This document shows, piece after piece, positions 33,948 to 44,576 of a stretch of 64,000 nt of DNA (the stretch's first letter is position 1; each line of letters starts with the position of its first letter). Made by a program: the position numbers and the translations under genes. The stretch lies in contig CAJNOJ010000147.1 of the NCBI GenBank assembly GCA_905250025.1, positions 124,001 through 188,000 on the forward strand. The letters run 5' to 3'. Source of the stretch: Adineta ricciae (taxonomy: Eukaryota > Rotifera > Eurotatoria > Adinetida > Adinetidae). The notes beneath the pieces were generated by a model that saw only the letters and a program-made list of their open reading frames with translations, was not told the DNA's origin and ran no database searches.

Positions 33948-34588
33948 TTATGGTCGTGGTACGGTCTGATTATTTCGAAATAATTTATTAACGTTGTTAA
34001 CAATATTTGTAAGCATTGATTTGAATTCTTTTCGGAAGATATGTGAAATTGAAAAGTTTAGATAAAAGGATAAGACTGAATGTAGGAAACGAAATGTTTT
34101 GCGTAAGAAATCGAATAAATGATTCAGCTCAGACATGTTTCGCAGATTTATTCGTTCTAGTTAATGATGTTATAGTAGAATACCAAGAATACTTGTTGAT
34201 CTTTGATTTGCTCTCGATCATTGTTTCTTCTTGAGATTGTGCTCGTCAAAAATTCCTTACGGCACTGTTTGTTTTAAATTCAAATTTTGAATAATAAGCA
34301 AGACAAAAGGAATGCTAAACCAGGTGGGGCAATTCCGATCAACACAGTACTATCAATACTCTGATAAATATTTAACGCACTTATTGAAGTTAAAATACAA
34401 GTGTTATTCGAAACAATAGAATAGATGGGCAGGTGCATGGACATTAAAAGCCAAAAGATCTATTTTGATAAATATAAGCTTTATCGTTCAAATTTATATC
34501 TATAAATCACCATAAATGAGTACCTGTAATACCTAATCATTTGTTGAGCTAACGTTAACGTGGAATTTAATTGATCCAATGACGACAT
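33948..34588 (-). pseudogene. Rhodopsin-type GPCR relic, haplotype A
   Basis: Begins at ATG 34588 and retains the N-terminus and the last membrane segments (FLHSVLSFYLNFSISHIFRKEFKSM near the end). Two deletions are evident against 46912-47870. About 80 bp in the first transmembrane region are missing. About 240 bp (TM2-TM4) are missing between two AGCCAAAAGA direct repeats. It lacks the 1-bp frameshift that breaks haplotype B near 47355, but cannot encode a receptor. Confidence 0.6.
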
Positions 34589-34880
34589 TCTCTGCGTTTT
34601 TTTTTCAACTCTACTCGTGGAAAACGTTTCTGGTAATAGTGAATATAAAGAGCCTGTAAAAAGTTTTATTAAATATTCTCTTCCTAAAGGGAATCTTCGC
34701 CGGAAAAAATTTTCCATTGGGTATATGACGGTTAATTTTTTAAGAACATTCTCTCTTACATGGCTTTATTTTCACGGTAGAAGAAAAATCATCTGAAGAC
34801 ATGATTAAGATGAGCGTACATTTATTACAATAGAGTTGACTTATAAATATTTGCTTTCTGAGCTGTATGGCGTATACAAA

Positions 34881-37160
34881 TCAAAGGGCAGCAATACCAC
34901 CGTATGTAGTTAAAACAAAAACATGATTCGAGTCTTCAGCGACAGACAAATGTACATGAGATAAGTAAGTATAATCAAGAAAAGCGAACTCATCGACTGT
35001 TACAGATGGAAAACTACATTGACATGAGGCGTGATTGAATCCTTGTGTTACTTCAGCTAGTTTGTTAATATTGACACGGTAATATGAGATAGGAGTTTTT
35101 GATGATACTGAGTTTTGTAAGAATTGTACACAGTTTGACAATAATGATTGATATCCACTCGTCGGTGCTTTATCAGATAAATGCTCAACGGATAATTGAT
35201 GTGTATTGAAATCAAAGATGAGGTGATTATAAATTTCAATAATATCATCAACAACACTGATACGATTATAGTTTAAAGGACAAGCGCAGATTCCATCAAT
35301 TCGATGATCTTTTGCTGATAGTATTCGAAACAGACCAGTGCCTGAATCATGTTTAGTTTGATCTAGTAAATGTTCACGATAACCCAAAACATGATTTTTT
35401 GCGCATGTAGGCGTATCGTACCAGTCATTATCCTCTTCATCTGTATTTGAACGTTGATCAACAAGTTTTCCATCATAATCGAATAAAGCATTTCTTCTTT
35501 GATACCCTAAAATGTTCTCTTCAGTCATATACTTCCTCTCATCATCGTCGTCCATTAATTCATGCGAGTCCGATATGTCAGTTATCTTGTAATGTAGTTT
35601 TGAGAGAAAATCCTGTCCAATGAATTGTGATTGATGTCGATTTGTCATATACGTTCGATCAACACTATGGTCAAAATCGGTCATTGGTTCTCGTCTGCTT
35701 TCATCTTTTTGTTTCACTCGATACAATGAGCCATAACAATTTCGATTGTAAAATATATCTGATAACAACTGTTGCTTCGAAACTTCGCACACTTCTTGCG
35801 TAGTTCGATCGTATCGCACTGTATACGTTTGTGAATCTTCAGTATGTCCGAGCAGGAAGAAAGCGTAGACAGCAGCAACACGGCAGCATGCGTCGACATG
35901 TTGATTGAAGAAGTTAACATCGGAAAAGCAAAATAAGGTTTGACTTCCATATTGTGCATGAATTGTTGGGATAAACTTGGACTGATTTGTATCTGTGTTC
36001 ATTCGATGGATTTCTTGTGCCTGCCATATGAGTCTGAATGGTTGAAATTGCGGATAGGCAAAAATAAAATTTCGAACATCTTGTTCGTGCAAATATTTCA
36101 AAACATTGAGCCACATTTCAAGTGGTAATTCATATTGTTTAGCATTGATTTTCTTCGATATTATTTTCTGTTCCAATAAACGTGGATAACAGTATCGAAT
36201 TGATAATGACCGTTCGTATAATTCGCCTGTTTCCACCGTGTTTATCTTCCTGATGGATTTACCTTGTTCTTTCAATTCATTTGCCTGCGCTTCACGAAAT
36301 AAATTCAGACATGCGAAATAATCTTCTTCTTCTTCGGCACAAACGGCAAAACCTAATGGTTTGTCCATTCTTTTGACAATCACATCACTTCGAAGAATAA
36401 AACGCTTTCCATTTCCTCCTTTTGGTGCAACAGCTTCATGTAATAAATTGTGTGTGAATAAAATAGCATGACCTTTCTTTGGCTGAATCGTCACACATTT
36501 GTATCCATTCTTTAACCCACCGTAAGCATTGATCTCTTCTCTTATAGTTAATCCTTTTATGTCTGAATTCGGTGCTTTCTTTGGAAAATAGAATTTGGTT
36601 TGCCCTTGTTCGTAATCATCGTTGAGATAGACAATTAAACTCAACAGAGATCGTTCATCGCCACTTGGAGCATATTGTGCGTCTTTATGAGGTGAAAAGT
36701 GCTGCCCGGGATGATATTTGTTCAATCTCATAGCAGGATTAACGCCACTCAGTTCCCATTGGCCTTGGACATTGAAGCCTAAAGGTTTTGTGTTTGTTAT
36801 TAATTTCGTCAATCGATTACTGAACTTTAATCGTCGCCAAAGTGTACGGGCTAATCGATCGTCCATAACGATCAATCTCGAGTTATTTCGCATCTCAGCA
36901 TCGTATTTTTCTGACATGTCTTCCATTGTTTGTTTGCTCATATTTGCAAGAATGTCATCACATTCGTCATGAGTTAGTAATGTACCTAACTCGATCAAGA
37001 TTAAATCATCTTGTTGTTTGATGCTGTTCAACTGAGTACGATTCGGTATTTTTGTCGGAACATTATAATTTGTTAATAATGAAGTCGTAACGCTCAGGTC
37101 TGTAGTACCAAGAAAATGCTGTCGAGACATAAAGATTTGATTGGAAGTTCGTAACTGCAT
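34881..37160 (-). CDS. Prolyl-4-hydroxylase-like 2OG-Fe(II) dioxygenase with F-box-like motif (haplotype A)
   Basis: A single exon of 759 aa from ATG 37160. Residues about 45-265 form a P4Hc-type double-stranded beta-helix: iron ligands H158 and D160 (SPHKDAQY) and H241 (NLLHEAV), with R253 or R257 as the 2-oxoglutarate anchor. Residues about 343-372 (ELPLEMWLNVLKYLHEQDVRNF) read as an F-box. The remaining ~380 residues have no recognised domain and end in a hydrophobic beta-rich stretch. No signal peptide, so it is probably nuclear or cytosolic and not a collagen hydroxylase of the ER. It may hydroxylate a protein and link it to an SCF ubiquitin ligase (inference). Confidence 0.75.
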   Translation of the reverse strand: MQLRTSNQIFMSRQHFLGTTDLSVTTSLLTNYNVPTKIPNRTQLNSIKQQDDLILIELGTLLTHDECDDILANMSKQTMEDMSEKYDAEMRNNSRLIVMDDRLARTLWRRLKFSNRLTKLITNTKPLGFNVQGQWELSGVNPAMRLNKYHPGQHFSPHKDAQYAPSGDERSLLSLIVYLNDDYEQGQTKFYFPKKAPNSDIKGLTIREEINAYGGLKNGYKCVTIQPKKGHAILFTHNLLHEAVAPKGGNGKRFILRSDVIVKRMDKPLGFAVCAEEEEDYFACLNLFREAQANELKEQGKSIRKINTVETGELYERSLSIRYCYPRLLEQKIISKKINAKQYELPLEMWLNVLKYLHEQDVRNFIFAYPQFQPFRLIWQAQEIHRMNTDTNQSKFIPTIHAQYGSQTLFCFSDVNFFNQHVDACCRVAAVYAFFLLGHTEDSQTYTVRYDRTTQEVCEVSKQQLLSDIFYNRNCYGSLYRVKQKDESRREPMTDFDHSVDRTYMTNRHQSQFIGQDFLSKLHYKITDISDSHELMDDDDERKYMTEENILGYQRRNALFDYDGKLVDQRSNTDEEDNDWYDTPTCAKNHVLGYREHLLDQTKHDSGTGLFRILSAKDHRIDGICACPLNYNRISVVDDIIEIYNHLIFDFNTHQLSVEHLSDKAPTSGYQSLLSNCVQFLQNSVSSKTPISYYRVNINKLAEVTQGFNHASCQCSFPSVTVDEFAFLDYTYLSHVHLSVAEDSNHVFVLTTYGGIAAL

Positions 37161-37402
37161 TTTTTTCTATGTGACAATCTACGAGCATCTGTGTTTGTCG
37201 TTTTATATTCATCAGAGCTGTAATTGCACAACGACGCACTCATTACATACAAAAGCAAGTTTTTCTTTGTAGATGGCGAAAGTATCATGTAGGATATTTG
37301 TTTCGGGATAAGTACAGCGTGAAATCTATCCCGTTCAATTCAAATTTCTTTTCAAATAGGCAAAATACATAAAAAAAAGGATGTCTTTCTTCGTGCCTCA
37401 TT

Positions 37403-38395
37403 TTAAATCCTTATTTGTGTTTGAATATGAAATAGATTCAAATGAAGCATCCACGGGAAAGGACAGTGTTTAGTGTCAACTTCTATTGTATACGATTTCT
37501 TCGAACGAAAATTGTGCATACAAATCATTCGTTGATCGCATTTGAGTATTAATTCAATTGTATCTCCTTGTGCATAATCACTCACATATCCATTGACATC
37601 CTTCTGACAGTGGCCATGCACGTAGACTTCATTGTGGCCAGCCCACCCATACGAAGATGATGAATTATGTGAATTCGTCTGCATAGGTGTTGATTCTGAA
37701 ATGATGCCAAAAAACCACCATGGATGCATATCAAGATGTTGAATGTGTAGGTAAAGTCGATATGTGCCACTAGTATATGTATTTTTGCCACGAATTTCTC
37801 CTGAACTACCGAACAGATTGAAATTATGACACGCAAGATGTCCATCTTCTGCAATGTGTACATCTCCACACGTCTTAGTGAACCGATCTTGTAGATTGAT
37901 AAAAATACTGTTCACGAGAGGAAAACTTTGATGTTTTGCATCGACGATAATATCTATTCGTGAGATATCTGTTTTTAGTTTGTTTAGTGTGTGTTGCCAT
38001 TTTATTAAATTACGTTCATCGAAGTCGTCATTAGACTGCCTATGGTGTACTTCTTCTTTCATTTCCTGGAATCTTGTCAGATATTTGCCTTTGTCCAATG
38101 TGATTCTTTCTTCAACTTGTTGACGAGCGTCTTTCGCAGCATTTTTAATCTTTTCAATGGATTTCATTTCCCAATTGGTAATTTCGTTCAGCAGAGTGGA
38201 CTTTTGGGCACGAATTTTTTCTTTCGATGTTTCGTGGAATGTGTTCATTTCATTGAGAACGCTTTCAAGTTGTGAGTCAAGTTTGTTTCGATGCACGTTC
38301 AGATCATGACGGCAAAACAGTTCTTCACATCCTTGGCATTTAAAACTACCTACTTTTTTCTTACAAACAACGCAACGATCATTTACTGTGGACAT
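37403..38395 (-). CDS. B-box-like zinc finger, coiled-coil, SPRY-like protein (haplotype A)
   Basis: A single exon of 330 aa. The N-terminus has a compact Cys/His cluster (CVVCKKKVGSFKCQGCEELFCRHDLNVH, described by its C-x2-C, C-x2-C, C-x-H spacing), like a B-box zinc finger. Residues about 32-155 are a long charged coiled coil. The C-terminal ~150 residues contain WWFFGIISES, SYGWAGHNE and GDTIELILKCDQRMI, the strand pattern of a SPRY/B30.2 fold. The architecture is TRIM-like without the RING. Such proteins are common in bdelloids and may act in recognition or defence. Transcribed in the same direction as the 2OG/F-box gene, 243 bp upstream of it. Confidence 0.75.
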   Translation of the reverse strand: MSTVNDRCVVCKKKVGSFKCQGCEELFCRHDLNVHRNKLDSQLESVLNEMNTFHETSKEKIRAQKSTLLNEITNWEMKSIEKIKNAAKDARQQVEERITLDKGKYLTRFQEMKEEVHHRQSNDDFDERNLIKWQHTLNKLKTDISRIDIIVDAKHQSFPLVNSIFINLQDRFTKTCGDVHIAEDGHLACHNFNLFGSSGEIRGKNTYTSGTYRLYLHIQHLDMHPWWFFGIISESTPMQTNSHNSSSSYGWAGHNEVYVHGHCQKDVNGYVSDYAQGDTIELILKCDQRMICMHNFRSKKSYTIEVDTKHCPFPWMLHLNLFHIQTQIRI

Positions 38396-38708
38396 TGTGA
38401 AAAAGAAAAGAAACGCAAAACTGCGTTGGTTTGTTTTTCGTCGGTGTTATCTTTTGCTACTCAAATTGGTTTTGCGTTCTTGAAGAACGATAAAATAAAA
38501 AAGAGCGTGTTTACATTGATTATCTCATGCGATATCAGTTTGACAAACGACCTTGAGTGCTATTGGATGATTTCAGGCAGATTCAGCTGTGATAGTACCA
38601 ACATGAAAATTGGATTCTTTTGTTACAATTTTCTTATTTTCTTGGAAAAATTCTGACAAAATAATCCGATTTCTATCAAAGAATTTCATACGTATCAAGT
38701 GATTCGAT

Positions 38709-38876
38709 TTAATAAATAGCTAAGTCATGATGGTGATGGAAAGTTACAGTCACTGCCTCGATTATAGTTTTATTTTGTTGCAGAGAAATCTCATTAAAAT
38801 CAAGCAATAGTCTTTGTATAGATTTTATATCATCGAGTGTTTCTTTTGTAGACATGCATTTGAGCTCAATTAACAT
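38709..38876 (-). CDS. Small conserved ORF, 55 aa (haplotype A)
   Basis: An ORF from ATG 38876 to TAA 38709. It is preserved in the other haplotype (52022-52180) with in-frame substitutions and a different stop, which suggests coding selection. The predicted product is helical (TLDDIKSIQRLLLDFNEI core). An AG acceptor-like TTTTTTATAG precedes the ATG by three bases in this copy and similarly in the other, so this may be the last exon of a spliced gene whose other exons I could not find. No family recognised. Confidence 0.35.
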   Translation of the reverse strand: MLIELKCMSTKETLDDIKSIQRLLLDFNEISLQQNKTIIEAVTVTFHHHHDLAIY

Positions 38877-39355
38877 AGTACCTATAAAAAATAACGTAGT
38901 TATGCTCGCACTGAATATCTGTCTGATCCAAGGCTTTTTGCTTTCTCTCTCTCCTCCTCCTCTTACGCAGCCGACTATTTATAAAAGAACCTAGTTTCTC
39001 TCATTACTAATCGAGACTCGGCGATGCCTCTCTTCTTCTTCTTCATCATCAACTACACGTTCAGGAACCCAAATTATACTTTCCCTATAATTTAACATTG
39101 TCATGCCTGTGCATTATCTAGTCCCCCAATTCCATTTTCCCTGTAGTTTTATTTTTCTCTTTCTTCCAAGAACTTCCTCGCCGGATGCGAAAGATATAAA
39201 AAGCATCTCTCATCAACTATCCATCGTGATCTGTCTGCCTTTTTCGTTGATGCCATAGACTGCAACATTCATCGTATATTAACACACTTTTCAGTCATCA
39301 TTTTTCTTTATTTCCTTCTTATTTCTTAGTAGAGCTGCACACACATCATTACAGT
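38877..39355. other. Upstream region of the 7TM receptor gene
   Basis: AT-rich with CT-rich tracts (about 38942-38965). Presumably the receptor promoter and 5' UTR. No specific element recognised. Confidence 0.35.
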
Positions 39356-40261
39356 ATGACGAACTTCATCAAGTTTACATTACTGGTAATATTCGAAATT
39401 CCAGCTATTTGCGTATCGATTCTCATGATTATATATTTCCTCACGAATCCTATAGTTCGTGCAAAATCGAAGAACCATATCTGGATGATTCTTCTCCTCT
39501 TCAATTTCGTTCAGTTATTAGTTCTTCTACCTATGCCCATCAGTTTCTACTATCTGGAAAGAATATGGCCAGCAACGAACACCTATTGCGTATGGTGGAA
39601 CTGGTATGAATATTCATCAAATACAGCGGGTGTCATTCTCATGGCATGGGCATCGATTGAACGATACTTTTTCATCTTTTATCCGAGATTTTTGCTCGGC
39701 GAATGGTGGAAAAAGTGGTGTTTTCATTTCATTCCCATCTATCTGTGTATTCTCTGGCCATCATCGTGGTATTTTGCAGTTTCAGTCATCAGTCCGGGAT
39801 GTGTGAATGTGTGGCAATTCGATCAAGTTATCTGTGGTGTTCCATGTTTCACGATGATATATGGAGGGATTCTTGGTGTGCTTCATTTGCTGCTCAACAT
39901 CATGATTCCGATCTTTGTCATAGTCGCGACAAACATTGCGCTTATCAGTCGTGTGATCTGCGAAAAGTTCGCTCGTCGTCAGATTGTGAATTGGCCACGT
40001 CAGCGTCGAATGGCATTTCAGTTGTGGTTTGTTTCATCTCTGTACATGACTGGATGGTTACCATTGACATTCACAGGATTAGTTCAGTTCACTGGACGTC
40101 CAACATTCATGATGGAGCATTTGTCGAACATTTACTTTGCTCTTTACTTTGTTCCGTTATTGTTGCCGATCGTGTGCTTGTGTCTGTTTCCTGATGTGGT
40201 GAAGATAACTCGAGAATTGCTGAAACGCCGAAGAATAAATCGAGTAGCGACAATGACATAG
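39356..40261 (+). CDS. Rhodopsin-class 7TM G-protein-coupled receptor (haplotype A)
   Basis: An intronless ORF of 301 aa with seven hydrophobic segments: about 8-30, 42-66, 88-110, 118-142, 165-195, 220-245 and 257-280. The start of intracellular loop 2 reads ASIERYFFIFYP, the DRY equivalent being E102-R103-Y104. A Cys at 78 could pair with one in extracellular loop 2. The C-terminal tail is short and basic. It belongs to the large bdelloid-specific rhodopsin-like receptor group. Ligand unknown. Plasma membrane. The allele at 52635-53540 is the same length. Confidence 0.8.
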   Translation: MTNFIKFTLLVIFEIPAICVSILMIIYFLTNPIVRAKSKNHIWMILLLFNFVQLLVLLPMPISFYYLERIWPATNTYCVWWNWYEYSSNTAGVILMAWASIERYFFIFYPRFLLGEWWKKWCFHFIPIYLCILWPSSWYFAVSVISPGCVNVWQFDQVICGVPCFTMIYGGILGVLHLLLNIMIPIFVIVATNIALISRVICEKFARRQIVNWPRQRRMAFQLWFVSSLYMTGWLPLTFTGLVQFTGRPTFMMEHLSNIYFALYFVPLLLPIVCLCLFPDVVKITRELLKRRRINRVATMT

Positions 40262-41133
40262 ATTTACTTCTGGAACAAAATGTGATCATTTGCGTAATTC
40301 TAATGAAAACAGTATTTTGTACTTGTTGTACGATTTCTTTTCATCAGCGTGGTGAATAAATGTTCTCTTTGAGGTGTTTCTATCTGATTAATCAGAAACC
40401 TTTGCCATGAAATACCACTCATGGATCTTTTTATTAAAAAAAGATTTATACAATGCTGATTATTTTAACTTCGTTACCAAGAAGGACTATACGTTGTTCG
40501 TTCTCTTTTGCTAAATGGGTGCACTCTGTTGAATAAGGATCTCTGCGGACTAAACGAAAAACGAGAATCAGCGATTGAAAGACATTTACTTTATTTTTCT
40601 AATTCTCTTACAATTTCGTGGACGTTTCGTCCAATATATTTTTGAATATTGAGTAATTTCGAATGTTCACACTAAAACGAAATGATATACGTAAGAAGAA
40701 GTACAGAATCAAACCTTTTTTATTGCAATTCTTTCTTAAATTCATTAACATCACGACCTATAGATATGCTTCTAAATTGTCACTCGTTTTTACACTGTGG
40801 AAAAGTAATCACAAGTGTTTGACTGATAATTGAATAACGAAAAGAACAAGAGAAAATTTCTTGTTGTTTTGTTTCGTTCTGTCTCACATGAAACATATTA
40901 CCTATCGATCGTCGTTAATGATTAATTATTCTGAAAGCATATCAATCCGGAAATGCTCTCAACGAAGAAAGTAAACAACTGAAGGTCAATTTTTTTACAA
41001 AAAGTATCACCGATTTTTGATAAGACATCAAACATCTCAGTTAACAAAGTAGGTTATTAACAGATAGAAAGAATGAGAGTATTTCACGAACAAATGTGAA
41101 GTAAGGATACTTGTAGTCGAATGTAGAGAAGAT
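40262..41133. other. Intergenic, nothing recognised
   Basis: AT-rich spacer after the receptor gene, alignable with 53541-54487. No coding, RNA or repeat signal that I can support. Confidence 0.4.
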
Positions 41134-42061
41134 TATGACTTTCGGTGTGATGATACGAACCAAGCGATACAAAGAACGAAAAATGGTGCTTGTTATCATC
41201 GACGGCGTGCTTCGCCCTTCAACCAGTTTATATTTAGGGTATAGGCCTCCATTCGATGGATCAATTAATTTGTTTGATCCAAGTTCGTCGGCGTTTAATC
41301 AATATGCTAATTTTGTATTTCACATACCTCCCGACAACAAAACTGATCAATTTTGCTTCTAAGCTAGCCCTGCCGTTCTTCTAAATAACGGTCTGTCCAC
41401 CATCATCATATCCTTGCGATGTACTGCTTTGATTGAACATTTGCTATTTACTTAAATACGATATACAAACAAAAACATATGCGCGAAGTTCATGGATTTC
41501 AAATTCTGGTACATTTTTGTATCTTCGTTATGACTCACGTCGGCAACTATCGACGACGAATGTAATATCACAACATTATATTTTGTGCAGGAATATACTC
41601 AGCAAGATGTTAAAAAAATGTGGATATCCTGACCAAACATCCATATTTGATCCAGACGAGAATTGACTAGTTTATATTCGCACATTGCTTATTGATAGAG
41701 AATATTGTCCATATATTATGTCAAAATACTAGATTTTCAATCGAATCGGTAAAGTCAAAGATATCATTGTGGATTTTTGTTCATTACATAAAGATGGTAG
41801 ATCGACTTCAATGACATATGATTCAAAGACAAAACGAGTATTATTATCTATACTGGTATGGTTTATATGAAATCTTATACCAGTGAATTTCAAAAAGAAA
41901 CATTACTTTTGAGAATACCTGGCGGACTATTTGTCCAAAGCGTTCAAGTTTTTTTTGATGAATTCACCCGTCATGTCATGTGTCCAATTATTGTTGAACT
42001 TGATACAATGAAAATTGTGGAGAAAAAGCAAACGATAGTCGATGTCGGTTTCCTTAATTAG
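41134..42061 (+). pseudogene. Decayed unidentified gene (haplotype A)
   Basis: Several plus-strand open stretches in different frames (41135-41362, 41433-41666, 41858-42061) together resemble one ancestral protein. One contains FDPSSS.FNQYANFVFHIP, which is also present in haplotype B. Stops and frameshifts are at different places in the two haplotypes. No domain recognised, so I give no function. Confidence 0.4.
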
Positions 42062-42470
42062 CCTTTTTTCAAACACATTAGAAATTGTAGTCTAGATAAT
42101 CTGAATGAATGATCATAAAATTAAACACTCTACTAGCAATCGAATAACCTTATGTCAATATAGAATGAGGCAGAATATCATGTTGATTTCGTCATTCGAT
42201 GACGCACATAAAGAGCAACGCAATTCATGTTTTCTGCAACATGAAAAGAAATTGTTCGTAATTGGGTGTCTAATTGATTTTTCTGCCACTTCGTGAATAA
42301 ATGAAAACAACTAACGATGATTTCTCTTTCGACCGGTCGATGACAAGCTTTCTTATTTTTCTCCTCCATCTTTCCATCTGTATATATACATACATCTACA
42401 CATATATTTTAGTTATTTTTCAATACAATCAGTTTTGCCATTGGCCTATACTGTACATCCCTACACTGGT

Positions 42471-42662
42471 ATGGATATGAATTTGTATCTCGGATCGAAT
42501 GGCATTCCTTATGGCCAACCTACGACAAGAACTGGAATGGTTCATTTAAATAATATTCCACCGCAGCTCTATGGATTCCACTATGATCCGTTACCAAACA
42601 TTGGTGTCAATGCACCGTACGTTAGATATCACAGACTACCCAATTCTGGATTGCCTAACTGA
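42471..42662 (+). CDS. Small 63-aa protein, Pro/Tyr/Asn-rich (haplotype A)
   Basis: An ORF from the first ATG (42471) of a slightly longer open frame. The same ORF occurs at 55840-56031 with few substitutions. The product is rich in Pro, Asn, Tyr and Gly (PPQLYGFHYDPLPN) with no signal or membrane segment. A CAATCAG acceptor-like site about 40 bp upstream leaves open a 5' exon. AATAAA at about 42725 follows the stop. Converges on the amidase gene. Function unknown. Confidence 0.45.
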   Translation: MDMNLYLGSNGIPYGQPTTRTGMVHLNNIPPQLYGFHYDPLPNIGVNAPYVRYHRLPNSGLPN

Positions 42663-42809
42663 CATTGATAAAATGCATTTCCATTTTGTAAACTGCAATA
42701 TATTGTGACGAAATATGCACACTAAATAAACTAAGGAAAACAGCTCGGTTGATGTTGTTATTTATTAGGTATAATCTTATGAAAGAAAATACTAGATAGA
42801 ACAACGACT

Positions 42810-43415
42810 TTACAGAGCGGCACGAAATTCATTCATTGAGAAATTAGGATCGATCTTGCGACCTCTTGGTACAGCTGCTTCTTTATGACCAAGAACACGT
42901 GCAGAAGGAACGCCATAAGCTTTTTGAAGAGCACGGACTCCCCTGAGATAGCTTTGATATTGCACTTCAGGCCAGTGGCTATGTCCACTATCAGTTGCTG
43001 GTAGACCAACTCCTTCAGCTTCGATACCGATCGCGTTGTTGTTTCCATAAACTGAATCGTCGATGGTGCTACCAGCATGATAGCAGCGACCAGCAGCAAT
43101 GACAAACCATGTTCCTGATCGACCGAGCCCGAGTTGAGCAAGTGGGCCAGCAAGACTGGAGGTGCCGTCACGAACAACAGCTAGCGATGGGTAGTCTCCT
43201 GAAGCTGGGCCAGCTGTGTGGTGAACGACAATACCTTTGACAGATGACATGACACCGTGACCACGAGTTCTCCAACCGGCAACTTCAACAACATTGAGAC
43301 CAGCACCGCGGAGAATGTCAGCCAAACCGGTAAGCATGGTGTTCACTGGTTTACTTGGACCGGGTCCACCAGTTGGTGCAGATCCAGTTGTACAACATTG
43401 AATGTTGTTACCACC
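42810..43415 (-). CDS. Bacterial-type N-acetylmuramoyl-L-alanine amidase, C-terminal part (haplotype A, cut by contig end)
   Basis: Encodes the complete Amidase_2 domain and part of the linker. The signal peptide and Cys-rich modules are beyond the N at 43416. Nearly identical to 56179-56784. Details are given at the complete copy. The truncation is technical: the frame runs open into the N. Confidence 0.8.
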   Translation of the reverse strand, partial: GGNNIQCCTTGSAPTGGPGPSKPVNTMLTGLADILRGAGLNVVEVAGWRTRGHGVMSSVKGIVVHHTAGPASGDYPSLAVVRDGTSSLAGPLAQLGLGRSGTWFVIAAGRCYHAGSTIDDSVYGNNNAIGIEAEGVGLPATDSGHSHWPEVQYQSYLRGVRALQKAYGVPSARVLGHKEAAVPRGRKIDPNFSMNEFRAAL

Positions 43416-43416
43416 N
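43416..43416. other. Contig junction (single N), block 3/block 4
   Basis: Left side is inside the amidase coding sequence (equivalent to 56784). Right side is inside NHL module 1 (equivalent to about 30799). As at the other junctions, two unrelated coding exons meet at one N. Confidence 0.9.
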
Positions 43417-43906
43417 TTTATACGGATAGGTGCCTACGGTTGTATTGTTTGCAAACGTAGTGGCCACTGAATTCCAAATTGCACAGGAGGAAAATTGTGG
43501 TTGGTTTATAGATAAACCTATCGAATGGAATATGTCTCCTATTACTAATCACAATTATTAGCTGATATCGCCTCCCCATGACCAACAATTCTCTACCACT
43601 AAGTTTCATACTATGAAATATTTGTGTATCGTGGTTGGTAAAGATGGAAACTACTATAGTACACTCAAATGATTTTTGTTGGACAATATTCAATCGAGTC
43701 TGTTGGAACCTATACAACTCGTTGGTCATTTTAGAGAATTAATGCTCCTTTTTTTAAAAAACAAACGCAACCGGTAACCGTGTTCAATCACTTCTACTCA
43801 GATAACTTTTACAAAGGAGGAAATGTTGTTGCATTCGCTTACCGATAATCTGATCGATTATTATCAACGTCAGCAAACCTAAAACTGAATTGTACATCGT
43901 CCACAT
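43417..43906 (-). CDS. NHL/EGF gene, 5' end (haplotype B)
   Basis: Exon 1 is 43843-43906 (ATG and signal peptide, 21 codons plus one base), followed by a 325-bp intron and the start of NHL module 1 (43417-43517). The contig edge cuts it. It completes the gene whose remaining exons are at 18697-21814 after a gap of about 225 bp judged from block 3 (30575-30799). Confidence 0.75.
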
Positions 43907-44576
43907 ATTTTGTATGGTTGTTTTTGGTTTAAAAACGATAGAATAATAATTGACAAGTCTTCTATGTAGTTCGCAGCTAACGAGAACTATTGAAAATGAC
44001 GAGCAGATTTTTTTGTCAAAGAATTTTCTCGATAAAAAAAGTAAATTCAAGTTTCATGACTTCATCTCTATATATGATCGGGTGTTGAATCAACGTAGAA
44101 ATAAACATAAACTATTGCTTGAACAAATCAAGGCAACAGAGGAAACGACTTATTTGTTATTCATCAGATGTTTTCTAGTACCGATTGATTTCTTTTTCCC
44201 GTTTCACTATGCTTCTTAAATAACATCCTTAACGTGTAATGGAAGTCTTCTGACACTGTATATATGTGAAAATCGGAAATTTCATTCTCTAATATATATT
44301 TGGGATCATATTTCAAAATTCGATGTATACTATTTCATTATGGATGGCTATTAATAAATATGTTTCAGATCTCATTATGATTGAACATTATTTAGGTGTG
44401 TCAAACAAAATTTTTCCATTGTCAATTGTTTATTCCGCTATGTACTTTTTAACTATGTTCAAGCAAAAACAAACATTCGATTGTAATCAAGGAGACTAAT
44501 AATGTTTTTGTTTGATCAGAATGACGAAGGAAAAAACTGCTAGTTTTCCGAAACCAAACAAGAATACGGAATGATG
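43907..44576. other. Intergenic, haplotype B
   Basis: Upstream of the NHL/EGF gene, alignable with about 31264-31880. Probable promoter region. No exon seen. Confidence 0.4.

Larger units (their letters stand above)
30799..43415. repeat. Block 3 segment duplicated at 43417-56784
   Basis: Collinear copy from the first bases of NHL module 1 to the Cys-rich/amidase gene. It includes ApoL-like, GPCR relic, 2OG/F-box, B-box, 7TM receptor, decayed gene and 63-aa gene. Intergenic deletions differ between copies. Interpreted as alleles A and B. Confidence 0.85.

Noticed and set aside
39703-40194. 163-codon frame overlapping the 7TM receptor (also 52982-53473)
   Set aside because: A frame-shifted shadow of the receptor gene. 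Ser/His/Cys-rich composition is typical of an off-frame reading.
42833-43177. Long minus-strand frame overlapping the amidase (also 56202-56474)
   Set aside because: A shadow of the amidase in another frame, without motifs, and shorter than the real ORF.
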